Source: Triglochin maritima (Eukaryota > Streptophyta > Magnoliopsida > Alismatales > Juncaginaceae). From it: a stretch of DNA of 64,000 nt. Below, piece after piece: positions 23,517 to 33,486 of this stretch; positions within the stretch are counted from its first letter, which is position 1, and every line of letters starts with the position of its first letter. The translations under genes and the position numbers were made by a program. Below the pieces are notes generated by a model, which saw nothing but the letters and a program-made list of their open reading frames with translations, had not been told where the DNA came from and made no database searches. The DNA is taken from NCBI GenBank assembly GCA_963682175.1, contig OY821782.1, positions 25,255,741-25,319,740 on the forward strand, given 5' to 3'.

Positions 23517-23630
23517 TTTGCTGCGAAAAAACCAAAGCTTTGATGGTGAAAGAGGTCGAAACCCTAGAGAACCCAAGGTCCTCCATGCTTGTCGCCACTC
23601 CTTCTCTCTCTTCTCATGCTTCTCTCCTTC

Positions 23631-23648
23631 TCATCGTGGTATGCACTT
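23631..23648. repeat. LINE copy 2 target-site duplication, right
   Basis: TCATCGTGGTATGCACTT, partner of 17707-17724. The broken Athila LTR end (GCGGTATT...) follows it. Confidence 0.85.
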
Positions 23649-23668
23649 GCGGTATTATAACTTAACCA

Positions 23669-24746
23669 AAATAGTTGTGATGAGTGTAATGGTCTGGATG
23701 AATGTTTATAGGACATGAATTCGATAGTATGACTATTGTTTCATGACCCGTAGATAGCAAGACTATAGGTTGTGCTAAATGTAGTCAATTTGATATAGTC
23801 ATTTGATTGTGTTCATGCTGCCAGTTAGCTTGTGGAGCATGTGTTAGCTTCTACTATATTATGTTTAAAAGTCTTGTGTAAGTTCTTTTGCTCATTGCAT
23901 TAGGCATGAGTCTAGCTTCTTGCTATACATTGGATGTAGTCCTATTGATAGCTTGCAACTGCATAATGATTAATAAAATATATTTGGACACCGATGTTGA
24001 GGGGCGGACAGGCTTGACTGAAATACCTCTATGTAGAGAGGCCATGTGTAAGATAAGACCTAGACAGGTGCGCTGTCATTTGTCAGAGGACGGACATTCC
24101 CAACCTCACGATGGAATCATGTAGGTCACTTGCCATGGGTTGGGGTGTCGATCCGGAAGACCGATGTGTGCCGAGTGGTGGGTCAGACTTTTACGTGACC
24201 CACTTGTGGATTAGACCAGCAGGGCTGGTAGTTGGTTCTTATGGGGAGGAACCACTCCAGTTGGATACCCGAGTGACACAACTTCGTAGAACTGTCACCT
24301 AGTGCAACTATGTCGAGTTGTGGCCTTTTGCCTTGCGTGTGGTAGATAGGTTCCATATATAACTTCTTATCCTTTTTTTGGACATGAGGCATACGGGGTT
24401 TACTTATTGAAAACTCACACATTTTCATTGTTTTTGTCTCATGTAATTAGGTTTTCCTTCAAGGGTTAGAATGGAAGTGTTTCAGAGGATTCTATACACG
24501 AGGGACACGTCGCCCAGATTCTTCCAGTTATCATTTACTTCCACATTATTTTATGATGTATTTCCTTTTTGAGCTCAATGTATAACTGTTTGATATTATT
24601 TCCTTATATGGATAATTTCCCTTTTTAGTTCATGTCTCTTTTTTGTCTATCCATGTATGTTTTTATGCAGTACTTCTAGTGTGTCATCTTTTTGAACTTC
24701 GTTTGGTGTTCCCTGTGTGCGTACCTACGAGATCGGGGGCGTTACA
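23669..24746 (+). mobile_element. Probable Tekay/Del-like Ty3/gypsy LTR
   Basis: The right end CCTACGAGATCGGGGGCGTTACA (23 bp, ending 24746) is followed at once by a primer-site-like ACTTTGCATCAGAGCAG. The same LTR end and primer site occur in reverse complement at 56725-56760, where gag and protease of this family follow. The left end is not defined; the start given is simply where the Athila LTR stops. A possible TATA (CATATATAAC) is at about 24353-24362. Confidence 0.6.
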
Positions 24747-24750
24747 ACTT

Positions 24751-24762
24751 TGCATCAGAGCA
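24751..24762 (+). other. Primer-binding site, degenerate (tRNA-Met type)
   Basis: TGCATCAGAGCA is one change from TGGTATCAGAGC-type sites, placed 4 nt after the LTR end. Confidence 0.55.
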
Positions 24763-24894
24763 GCTCGGTCCCAAAAGTGTACAGAATCCGAAGACTCTCT
24801 AGTAAGGCATCAGGCCCAAACCATGTCGGTAAATTCATTCTTTTAGAACTAGCATTCCAGTTGGTAATAGGTCATTCTGGAATGTTAGGGAGAC

Positions 24895-25195
24895 TAATTC
24901 TTGCATATTTTTTCTGGTCTTGTTGCAAAGACAATGTTTGATTATGGGTCTGTGCATTCCTTTATCTCGAAGGAGTTCTCAACCATAGTGGTTACGACAC
25001 CGATCGCGCTAACGTTCAGGCTAGAAGTCAGTATTTTGGTGGGTGACGTACTTACTAGGAGGACGTATCTTCCAAGCGTGTCGGAGGTCTTCGGAGATCA
25101 AGAATTCCCAGCTGATGTCATTGTGTTACGATGTAGGATTTCGATGTCACGCTTGGATTCGGTTGGCGGAATTGGAGGATCAATTGCAGGAGTTG
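24895..25195 (+). pseudogene. Tekay-like retropepsin fragment, gag deleted
   Basis: The frame at 24901-25221 reads MFDYGSVHSFISKEFS, where a retropepsin has D(S/T)G; here it is DYG, so the active site is damaged. It continues with LEVSILVGDVLTRRTYLPSV and EFPADVIVL, matching the chromovirus protease downstream segment. The related relic at 53590-53990 (minus) keeps DCGATHSFI and the later ILGMDWL. Only about 140 bp separate the primer site from the protease, so gag has been deleted. Reading ends in unrelated sequence near 25195. Confidence 0.7.
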
Positions 25196-25532
25196 TTGTA
25201 ACGTCCCGTCCACGAGCCTGAACGGAGCCCAGGTCCCAGTCCGTCACCCATGCGCTTACTCACCCAGAACACTAAGCTATTGGCACAAAACTTAAGTTGG
25301 TAAGTGTTGTGGTAGTGGATCCATGTCGTTATAACCCACCCCAACATTTTTATTTTAGGCAATGTAGGACTAATATTTGGGGTGTTAGAACCTACCCCAC
25401 TTGAACACTTAACGTCCTTGTCAGGGTCAAGTCATTCAGTTACCAAATGTTGTGGGATTCTAGAGGTTGCTCCCACCGTTTTGGTGTAGCAATTAGTTCC
25501 GGAAATTCTTGGCTGGTTTAGGCTATGATACC
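25196..25532. other. Unassigned repeat-like sequence
   Basis: TGTAACGTCCCG at 25196 looks like the start of a gypsy-type LTR, and TTGGGGTGTTAG near 25378-25389 looks like an LTR end, but the pair is not proven. GGCTATGATACCA at 25521-25533 resembles a reversed tRNA-Met primer site and abuts truncated copia LTR sequence. No reading frame was recognised. Confidence 0.35.
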
Positions 25533-25743
25533 ATCTCTAAAACCTTTCAGAAGATCGAGAGTTCCATTGCTCATCGAATCGTTCGCCGATTTGCCGCCAA
25601 GTGTTCACAAACTCTAAACAAGATTAGAGAGAAATGAGTTAGCCAATCAATCTCTAATTAAGCATAGAATCTAGCTAATAAACCCTATTTAAGCTCTTGA
25701 GATTTCTATCTCCAAAACTTTAAACTATTTAGAGATTTTCGTG

Positions 25744-25748
25744 GTGAT
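25744..25748. repeat. Athila target-site duplication GTGAT, left
   Basis: GTGAT is repeated at 44218-44222, flanking the element in the sequence GTGATTAGAGGAGAG that is continuous in other copia LTR copies (for example near 3877). Confidence 0.85.
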
Positions 25749-27108
25749 TGGTTGACATCATTTCATGCTTACATCTACATCTTATATCCATTATCTTTCA
25801 CCTAAACAATGCTACGTGATGAGTTTTATGTTTGAATTTCTGAAATAAAGAGGTTTGAAAAGAAGAAGCATAAAAGACCCAAAAGCAGGAAAAAAGACTG
25901 AGTTGAGAGACTCGAGAACTAAGATGCGAGATCGAAAGACCTGAATGTAAGATCGAAGGACCAATGAGCAAACAAGAATACTCCACACCATCATGGGGAG
26001 TATTTTTGGCAATTCTATTCGGGTCGGAGCTCCAACAACCTACTCGGATGCATCAAACATGAAGAAATAAAGCCAGACAACAACACACCAAATCCAGGTC
26101 AGATCCGAACGATATAGACCGTTGATTGGTGGTCGGTTTGGGTCCGAATCCGCTAAGACTTTGGCGGGTCGTGTATTAGGGTGTATTTAGACTATTTGTG
26201 GTGTATGTTTAGTCCCATACGGGGGGATTGTCCCGAATTACCTTTTTCTATGGCTATAAATAGAACTCCTCCTCCTCCTTTTGTATTTAGCCATTGCTTG
26301 GTAGCATTCTCTCTACTTGGAGTAAGCCTTGGAGCAAAATCTCAAGGTGAAGAAGAATGCTACGTTCAATGTGAGTCATCTAATAAAATAATTTTTCTAT
26401 TGTTTTGTTCTTTTGTTGTTTCTTTATGCATTCTTAGCTTAGTTTTATTTCTTTGATTCTAGGATAAAGTAGTTAGAATGTTTCTTTTCTTCTTTAGTTT
26501 AATTGTTAGAGTAATGTGTAGTGAGTAGATCCATCCCCCTTTGGGGGTGGAGATGATGTTCGTACATGCATTAAAGAATGGATATGAATGCTTTATATTT
26601 TGATTGTGTTGATAAATGTGAATGTATGCTTGCTTGTTAGAGTAGAATACTACACTTGATGGGTTTTGCCACACATCTTAGACACCTCCCATCCTTGTTT
26701 AGGTTCTGAAATAACCAGCTTGTGTATATGAATGTTAATCAACTAGGTTAGTGAATGGATTGATAGGTTTTGCCATAACCTTTAGACACTTCCTATGCAT
26801 GAAAAGACTACCTACATTTGTGCCTATAGAATGTATTCTTCACCATCTTTTTACGTTGCACACACTCCACCCCTTATGGGTTTTCCATTTCTGATTTCTA
26901 GCGTCCAATTTCCCTCGCTTTGGTTTTCCTTGTTTGATGCTTACTCGTTTAATGTTGTTAGTCTAGTTTAAAGTAATGACAACTTCTTCCACTCTTTTCC
27001 CACTTGCCTTCGAACAAACCAGAGTCTACACACGTCCTTGTGGATTGACCCGTATTTGCCACCGCTTCAACGTGGTTGTGCACTTGCGTTATTTAAAACG
27101 TATCAACA
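25749..27108 (+). repeat. Outer Athila 5' LTR
   Basis: Begins TGGTTGACATCATTTC and ends GTATCAACA. It is 1360 bp and closely similar to the 3' LTR (1344 bp). TATAAATA is at 26255-26262. The TCCATCCCCCTTTGGGGGTGGAGATG segment near 26529 is an internal inverted repeat (CCCCCTTTGGGGG). Confidence 0.92.
26255..26262 (+). promoter_or_regulatory. TATA box of outer Athila 5' LTR
   Basis: TATAAATA is followed about 50 bp downstream by the conserved 'gcattctctctacttggagtaagcc' segment seen in every Athila LTR here. Confidence 0.65.
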
Positions 27109-27114
27109 AGTTTT

Positions 27115-27169
27115 TGGCGTCGTTGTCGGGGATCGAACTCGGGTCACCCGCGTGACAGGTGGGAATACT
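27115..27169 (+). other. Extended antisense copy of tRNA-Asp behind the 5' LTR
   Basis: The sequence starts TGGCGTCGTTGTCGGGG, an Athila tRNA-Asp primer site, but goes on (GATCGAACTCGGGTCACCC, then GTGACAGGTGGGAATACT). This corresponds to the reverse complement of the 3' ~55 nt of plant tRNA-Asp(GTC), through the T arm, variable loop and anticodon arm. Against my recollection of that tRNA only four positions differ, all C-to-T in CG or CHG contexts. A normal primer site is about 18 nt. A second, ordinary primer site follows at 27179-27195. Confidence 0.75.
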
Positions 27170-27178
27170 CCAAGTTTT

Positions 27179-27195
27179 TGGAGCCGTTGCCGGGG
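27179..27195 (+). other. Second primer-binding site (tRNA-Asp type)
   Basis: TGGAGCCGTTGCCGGGG is preceded by AAGTTTT as at the LTR junction. The following leader (GTGTCAGTCCAGACTC..GGACGATTCGAGTGG) matches the leaders of the elements at 27736-35034 and 49805-53660, where it directly follows a single primer site. Confidence 0.75.
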
Positions 27196-27735
27196 TGGTG
27201 TCAGTCCAGACTCTTGTTTGGACGATTCGAGTGGACTTAATTTGTGTTTTGTAGTTTTTATTTGTTTCAGGAGACTTGGAGTCGCAAGGAGAGGCATCTG
27301 GAGAAGTTTGGAGGCAAACTGGGCGCTTTGGACTGCCAATCAGCGGTCGGAGACCGCCAATTGGCAGTCTGGTGAGCTTTGCTTACCTTCTCCTTTCTTT
27401 GTCTTGTTGCCATAATTGATTTAGGAAAGTAGGACTCGATTTCGCATGTCCTGACTCTTAGATTGCTCCTAGATTAATAATCAACTTCTTTTAAGAAACT
27501 TGGACCTTAAAACCCAAAGCAAAAGATTAGGGATTCTTCCTTGTTTAGGTCATGCCTCATGTATGCGACATAGGCACGTAGATTGTCTTTTATTTTAGCT
27601 TTATTTTCAGTTGCTGAGTGCTGGCGTGAGGTACGCACCTTCTACTCTCATTCATGCATTTCATATGAACATGTATTAGTTAGTAGGAAGTGCATTGCAA
27701 CAAGTGTGAGTTGAGCGTTTGTTTGGAGAGTTGAA
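27196..27735 (+). other. Outer Athila leader, first part
   Basis: Untranslated leader. It includes GGCAGTCTGG- and CGGTCGGAGACCGCC-like inverted sequence near 27340-27375 and ends at the nested insertion. It continues at 35035. No gene. Confidence 0.7.
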
Positions 27736-29295
27736 TTATTGATTCGTTTTTTATTAACCGCAGGTGCACGACCGCGTTGAAGCGGTGGCAAATACGGGTC
27801 GATGCAAAGGCAGGTGTGTCGACTTTTGGTTTGTGCGAAGGCTAGTGGGAAAGAAAGGGGAGAAAGGTTGGTTACACTAAACTAGACTAAAATGCAAAAG
27901 GAAATGGAAGATAGCAATAAAACTAAACCCCACAGGGGTAGAGAAAAGAGTGTGAATAAAAATATATGTGTATGTGTGTGTGTTCAATTAATCTCATGAA
28001 AACATGTAGTGCATGAAAACATAAAACTACTCCCAACTTGCCTCCACATGAAATAAGATAACACAATATCATTAAAACATACAAGACAATAATGGGAATG
28101 AAGCTAAATGAACTCATGTATAAAGACTAGACCCTACTATGCCTCCACATGAAATAAGATAACCCAATATCATTAAAACATACAAGGCATTAACCAAGGT
28201 AAAGGCACCAAGAGCACATACACTACAAATCATGTTTCCAATATTAATTCCATCCTTATCCTCACCTCATCATTCCCCATAAAAACGGTCCACTGGTCTA
28301 AGCATATGCTAAGCTTCATTCAAGAGCATTAGCATATCAAAGACAAGAGTGAAATCCCATTAGATGGTTATGGAAATCATATAAGGCTCAAAGGATTAAG
28401 ATAATACACACCTAATACATCATATTATTGATATCACATATTTCTCCACCCCCCCCCCAAATGGGGATGGAACTACTCACTACTCATTACACTAACTACA
28501 TTAACCAAATGAAACATTATACTAAAATTAAACTAAACTAAGCAAGCAAGAAATATTAAAGAAACTAAAAGGACATAAAACTAAAGAAGCATACAAGAAT
28601 TAGAAGACAAGATTAAAAGAAATTTAGAAAATTTATTTTGTTAAAGTGAATCACGTTGAAGGTAGCACTCTTCTCTACCTTGAGTTTTGCTTCAAGGCTT
28701 ACTCCAAGTAGAGAGAATGTCACCAAGCAATGGGTAGTTTACAATAAAATGTGAAGAGTTCTATTTATAACCATAGCGAAAGGTAATCCGGGACAATCCC
28801 CCGGTATGGGACTAAACAAATACCAAAAATAGACTAAACATAATCTAATACACGCGCCCCAGAAATCTTAGCGGACCCGGGCCAACTCGGACTGCCAATT
28901 CGCGGTCCCAGACCGCCAATTGGCGGTCTACAGGATCCGGATCCATCTGGATTCCATTTTGGGCTTTTCTTGATGTATTTGTTGGTCTTGGATGCATCTA
29001 CTCGCTTGTTGGAGCTCCGACCCGAATAAAATTGCCAAAATACTCCCCATGATGGTGTGGAGTATTCTTGTTTGCTCATTGGTCTTTCTATCTTGCATTC
29101 AGGTCCTTTGATCTTGCATCTTAGTCCTTGAGTCTTTTAACTTAGTCTTTTTTCCTACTTTTGGGTCCTTTTATGCTTCTTCTACTCAAACCTCTTTATT
29201 TCTGAAATTCAAACATAAAACTCGTCACGTAGCATTGCTTAGGTGTAAGATAATGGATATAAGATACAAATATAAGCATGAAATGATGTCAATTA
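27736..29295 (-). repeat. Nested Athila-like element, 3' LTR
   Basis: About 1560 bp, closely similar to 33487-35034. Both carry the reversed LTR landmarks (CCGCA/CGGTGCACG.. end, 'cctactccaagtagagagaa', TATTTATA near 28762). A C-run at 28446-28459 and a short GTGTATGTGTGTG tract near 27967 are present. Confidence 0.9.
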
Positions 29296-30860
29296 AATAC
29301 CCCACACCTAAGTTTTTGCTAGTCGCGAGCAAAACAAAGAAAGAGAAAAGCAAACGAGAAACAGGAAATCCTAACTCACTTGCGTAGGAATCACGGTTGC
29401 ACTTGGCACGTGCAACAAGCCGTTAAACCTCCTTGGTTCCAAGGAGGAGGAGTGTTGTCTCCTGAGGGTTTTCAGCGGATATACTGACAAAATTTAAACA
29501 AGATGCATTATTCAATCTAGACACTCGAGTCGTTAGACATATTTTATCGATCATTGGATGTGGTAATCCTACGAGCCGACTCTATATAGGTAATCAGTCC
29601 ACACACCTAGCCTAATGAACCATTTGTTCAACTTAAATTAGGGATTAATGGAAAGACATGGACAACCTCAACATCCTCAAGAGATACAAAGTGTAAAGTC
29701 CATTAAGGGTCTTATTTGCAAAAAAAATTCTTCTTTTTGTTTCTTTTCCTTTTTTTCTTCTTTTCTTTTCTTTTTATTAGTTGGAGTTTCATTCTCCCAG
29801 TGTCAGGTTTCGTGCATCATTGCCCATCAGACTTACACTATCACGTACACCTTTCCCCAAATCTCAACACAGGGCAATCCCAACCACGCGTGTAACGGGA
29901 GTTCGGTCGGTGCATCCCATGTCATATGACTCGAAAGCACCAGGCACAAAGTGAAGAGCGGTGCGAGAAGAGAGAACACCTACTCACTTATTTCTTATCT
30001 ACACGTGAACCAAAACCCCTACACTTAATGTCTCACAACAAGATTTAAAGGGTCCTTGACTATAACAAACTCCCTTAAATTAACAGACACGAATTATTGA
30101 CTCACAAGGTTCAGGGTGGACTTCTTTAAATGTTTGAGCACTGAAACCCTATGATTACTCGCCCCCCGAGGGAAAACTGGGTGTATCCTAACGACTAGAT
30201 AAGACCTAAAGTCGGTATATAACATATCCTAATGCATCAAATTCAAGACAATTTTGGGAGCTTTCTTTGTACTTTGCCTCTCAACGGTTTTGCACATGCT
30301 AAACACACGCAAAACCCACAAAAACATTTTCTTTCGCAACACACGAAGATTTTGAAAGAAATGTGGAAATTTTAAAGCACTTGGCAAGCAAAAGAAGACA
30401 AGTCACCCAAGGATCATGACAACCAGATATATCGATATTAAATGCAGCACACTAACATGACCCTATCAATACACACAAAAGAAAACAAAATCAAAGGAAA
30501 AGACTCGACTATGTACACACGTAAAACACCCCCTACACCTACTTCATGCATTGTCCTCAATGAATGTGAGCAAAATACTACATGAATTTATGCATGAAAA
30601 GGGAAAGATCTCACCAATATGTAGCGTAAAAGGAAGTTCAAGGTTATGTTGATGGACAAAAACTCGAATTCCCTCAAAACATGTTAGATACTAAAGAAGG
30701 GATACAAATACGTGAAAGAAACGGGGCCCAAATACACAAGTGTTGGGGCCACAACAATCAATGCTCGCTCATGGAGTCTTTTTTTTAATATAACTATGTA
30801 CAAACATAAGTTCCCATTTTCATTTGTCAAAAGACATAAAATGGGAACCTCAAAAGTGGG
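29296..30860 (-). other. Nested element 3' untranslated region
   Basis: It matches in sense the region downstream of the last ORF in the outer Athila (about 41580-42873), including the 'gcatggattaggtgtggggg' zone, the GGTTTTCCCTCGGGGGG segment and the 'tcaggtttcg-catcattgcc' segment. A T-rich tract (29725-29780, plus strand) is present. No reading frame fits a known protein. Confidence 0.7.
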
Positions 30861-31625
30861 TCAATGCACTTGGAAAGGGAACATGATACCACGTGGGGCC
30901 AGAATACTCATGTTTGGGCCCCCCTCACAAAGATCACAAGATGAAAAGAGAGGTTCATGAATTAGAAGCAAAGGCGTCTCATTCAAAGGATCAAACTGAA
31001 AGAGCTTGAATCTCTCAAGAGTTTGGGAAATAAGGGGCAACGGAAGAAGAGTTTCTCCCGTTGCATTACTGAAGTTATGATCGTCAATCCAAACTCTCCA
31101 ACCAACAGGATGGTGCGTCGGAACGAGGTCAAGAACCTCGTTAGGCATGTCCGACACACCAGGCGAACAAAAAGTGGGTGTCATACCCAAGGTATCCTCC
31201 AAGGAACCCCTAATACCCTCATTAGCAATGTAGTTGTTTGATGTTCCATCATTTCCAAGATGATCAGGAACAATAGTGAGAGGCAACCTCTCATCAGGTT
31301 GTTTGAAATTGAGGGTACAAGGGAGCTCTTGCTCCACCAGAGGTGAGTCCTTAAGAGGCACAACATGAAGATCAAGTAGCTCAAGGGCCACGGGACAAAA
31401 AGATAAGGCACAATCCTGTGCTGACTTATAATGAAGTTGGTCCATGTTATTCTCAATTTGAATCGAATCCTCCACTAAGTCATCATGAATTGAAACTCCA
31501 AGTCCCTCAGACTGACTAGGAGTTTGACTTTGAAAGATTGTGCTCTGAATTTGTGGATGTGGTGGTGGTTCGATATCAAAAGATGAATCCTCATATTGAC
31601 AAGAAAAGTTACTCTCCTCGTTCAC
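30861..31625 (-). CDS. Nested element ORF2: unknown protein with RT-like shard
   Basis: A 254-codon open frame overlaps the end of the gag-like ORF by 17 nt in another frame. It has no ATG at its beginning (first codon GTG at 31625), so it is either read by frameshifting from the gag-like ORF or is decayed. Most of it is acidic and Pro/Ser-rich. Around residues 175-206, GWRVWIDDHNFSNAT then LLPLPLISQTLERF aligns with the RT segment [15 protein letters not shown] and [13 protein letters not shown] of the outer Athila, but the flanking RT motifs are absent. It ends at 30861. I recognise no other domain. It may be a residue of a large pol deletion, or an ORF typical of a non-autonomous family. 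Confidence 0.55.
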   Translation of the reverse strand: MNEESNFSCQYEDSSFDIEPPPHPQIQSTIFQSQTPSQSEGLGVSIHDDLVEDSIQIENNMDQLHYKSAQDCALSFCPVALELLDLHVVPLKDSPLVEQELPCTLNFKQPDERLPLTIVPDHLGNDGTSNNYIANEGIRGSLEDTLGMTPTFCSPGVSDMPNEVLDLVPTHHPVGWRVWIDDHNFSNATGETLLPLPLISQTLERFKLFQFDPLNETPLLLIHEPLFSSCDLCEGGPNMSILAPRGIMFPFQVH

Positions 31626-32349
31626 GTAATTGCTGCGTCATTTTACTCACTTGCAATGCCATATTTTGGATATACTGTTGAGTGGTTTCCATGAACGTAA
31701 GGAAAGTTTGTTTCAAGGAATCAGGTATGCGGTCAACAATGAGGTCCAAGTCAGAGCTTGGGAAATTTTGGGGTTGGGTGTTGATGGGCTGAGAATGAGT
31801 CCAATCATTTGAAGTGGTGTGCTGGAAGAATTCTGGGTATTCGGGAGGAGGATATTGGGGTGAAAATGAAGTATAAGAATTTGAATAAGAATTGTCTCCC
31901 CACGAATGCATCCGTCTTGGGTTGTACGTGGATGCGTAATGGTCATATTGAGCATTTTGGGAAAATGTATGCTCATACTCAGGCTCAAGGGCAACATAAG
32001 GACATTCCCCGATAACATGACCACTCAACCCACAACAGTCACACGGCACAGCTACTGGAGCCACCAGTGCACTCATGTCGTCTACCGCATGCATGAAAGA
32101 GGCCAAGGTTTGTTGTAATGTCTCAGTTTGTTGACCCGTGTATGATCCGACGTAACTAGATGATGGTCTAGTAGTAGGTGCCTCTCTCATATTACCCCAA
32201 TATGAAGATTACGCAGTCACACAATTATGATTGTCCCAACCATACAGGGTGTTAGTCTGAGCCACCCCAGGTTGCATGGGTCCAAAATACCAGGACGAAT
32301 TGTGCTGGTCCAAACAATTATATGGATAGTCGCCCATGTAACCATCCAT
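31609..32349 (-). pseudogene. Nested element gag-like zinc-knuckle protein
   Basis: The frame opens with MDGYMGDYPYNCLDQHN at 32349. One in-frame TAA (near 32212) interrupts it, and it continues in the same frame from MREAPTTRPSS (32190) to 31609. CDCCGLSGHVIGEC fits a CX2CX4HX4C knuckle, followed by a Tyr/Asn/Ser-rich stretch and a carboxyl part (FLTFMETTQQYIQNMALQVS) similar to the coiled segment after the knuckle in Athila gag. The capsid-like amino domain seen at 51938-52360 is absent. The protein is expected to bind element RNA in virus-like particles. Confidence 0.65.
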
Positions 32350-33486
32350 TTCAACAAAAAACTCTCGAGTCGACCACTCTCACCACCACGAGGCTAAGCT
32401 CGCAAAAAGTGCTCGACTCGACCCTAAAACGCTACCAGAGAGTGTAAAGGGGAGGAGACTAGAACGTAGAAGTAGGCGAGAAGAAGATGACTCATAGGAG
32501 AAGGGAAGAATCCCTAGAAACTAGCGTGGGTAGTGGGAGAGGGTAGAAGCCAAATCTATCTAGCACGGCTCAAACAATGTAAGGCAATGAGTCCTTAGGT
32601 TAGACGACGCCTAACTTTGACGTCATTAGTATCGACACGCCTCACCTCCCTACAACGAAGACCACAATGCCCAACATGTGATACCAGATCCGAAGATCCA
32701 GTACCTCCTCTTATCGACAAGGTAGGCAACACCGATCAGGCCATGACGGTCTCAACTAGATCACTCTCCTAGTGCGTCCAAAATCCTTAGGGTCAATGTC
32801 TACTTGCTTTTAGAATTAAGGCTTTCTTAAGAGTGATTTTTAGGGCCAAGGCAAGGGTGATGAAATCCCCCACCTTATCTTTTATGGGACAACCCCAAAT
32901 TAGTAGCGTTTTGATCTTAAATCTAGCAATCAACACTCTAATCAAACGCTCAACTCACTCTTGTCCCGATGCACCTTACTAACTAATGCATGATCGAAAC
33001 ATGCATGAATAAGAGATTTGGGTGCACGTCCCTTACGCCAACAATCAACAACAAAAAAATGTAAAGCAAAGAAAAGACAAATTCATGCAAGGTCTACAAA
33101 TGATGCATGACCTAGATGGCAACAAGTATAATCTTTTTGCTTTGAGTTTTATGGTCTAAGTTTATTAAGGCGATTGATTTTTCATCTGGGAGCAAACTAG
33201 AAGTCACAGCATGCAAAATTGTGCTCCCAGATAACTAAAATGAACAAAGCAACAACCAAAACAAAATTGAGAGAGATTGAGGCTCACCAGGCCGCGAATT
33301 GGCGGTCCAAGACTGCTGATTGGCGATCCGTTTTGGTTCTTTTGCTCTCAAATTCCTCCAGTCGCTTCCCCTTGAACCTTAGAATTCCTGAAACACACAA
33401 AAACTAAAAACAAAAAATTAAAACCACTCGAATCGTCAAAACCAAAGTCTGGACAGAGCACCTCCCCGGCAACGGCACCAAAAACT
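32350..33486 (-). other. Nested element leader and primer-binding site
   Basis: Untranslated leader in sense from the primer site (CCCCGGCAACGGCACCA in plus reading, 33463-33480) to the gag-like ATG. It contains the family landmarks 'ccttgccctaaaaatcact'- and 'cgcattaggagagtgatc'-like segments in reverse (near 32750-32870). No other gene. Confidence 0.6.

Larger units (their letters stand above)
17725..23630 (-). mobile_element. L1-type LINE copy 2, near full length
   Basis: About 5.9 kb on the minus strand with 18-bp target duplications (16/18). A short T-run (17723-17731) marks the poly(A) end, followed by a 3' UTR (17732-18160). It has ORF2 with endonuclease, RT and zf-RVT, and ORF1 with DUF4283 and a zinc knuckle. 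It is the intact-structure reference for copy 1 at 5286-9530, which is clearly the same family. Stops and frameshifts in both ORFs show that it is no longer active. It inserted into the end of an Athila-like LTR. Confidence 0.9.
16341..23668 (+). mobile_element. Athila-like LTR (plus), split by LINE copy 2
   Basis: From about 16341 the sequence tracks the Athila LTR at 25749-27108: an AAGAAAGGACTTAAATC-like stretch, 'cacaccatcatgatgagtattttggcaatt', a TATA box (TATAAATA, 16873-16880) and 'ccattcttggtgggcattctctctacttggagtaa'-like sequence. Also shared are a 'ccccttttggggtggagatgatg' segment and the LTR end 'gaccgcttcatcgtgg-tgcacttgcggta'. The LINE interrupts this LTR end at 17724. The last bases (GCGGTATTATAAC..) resume at 23649. 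Both outer ends are approximate and no target duplication was found. No interior follows, so it may be a solo LTR. Confidence 0.7.

Noticed and set aside
25196..25390. A short complete gypsy solo LTR
   Set aside because: It starts like an LTR (TGTAACGTCCCG) and has a GGGGTGTTAG end-like string, but no second copy or target duplication was found in the window to prove the borders.
26529..26552. CCCCCTTTGGGGG hairpin in Athila LTRs as a terminator
   Set aside because: Rho-independent-type terminators do not apply in plant nuclei. The segment is conserved in all LTR copies but its role cannot be read from the sequence.
27115..27169. A host tRNA-Asp gene on the minus strand
   Set aside because: Only the 3' ~55 nt are present, the sequence includes the CCA end (TGG in antisense) that plant tRNA genes lack, and it sits exactly at a retrotransposon primer position.
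29725..29780. T-rich run as a LINE or SINE poly(A) tail
   Set aside because: The same T/C-rich stretch occurs at the matching place in the 3' UTR at 58730-58780, so it is part of the Athila 3' UTR and not a separate insertion.
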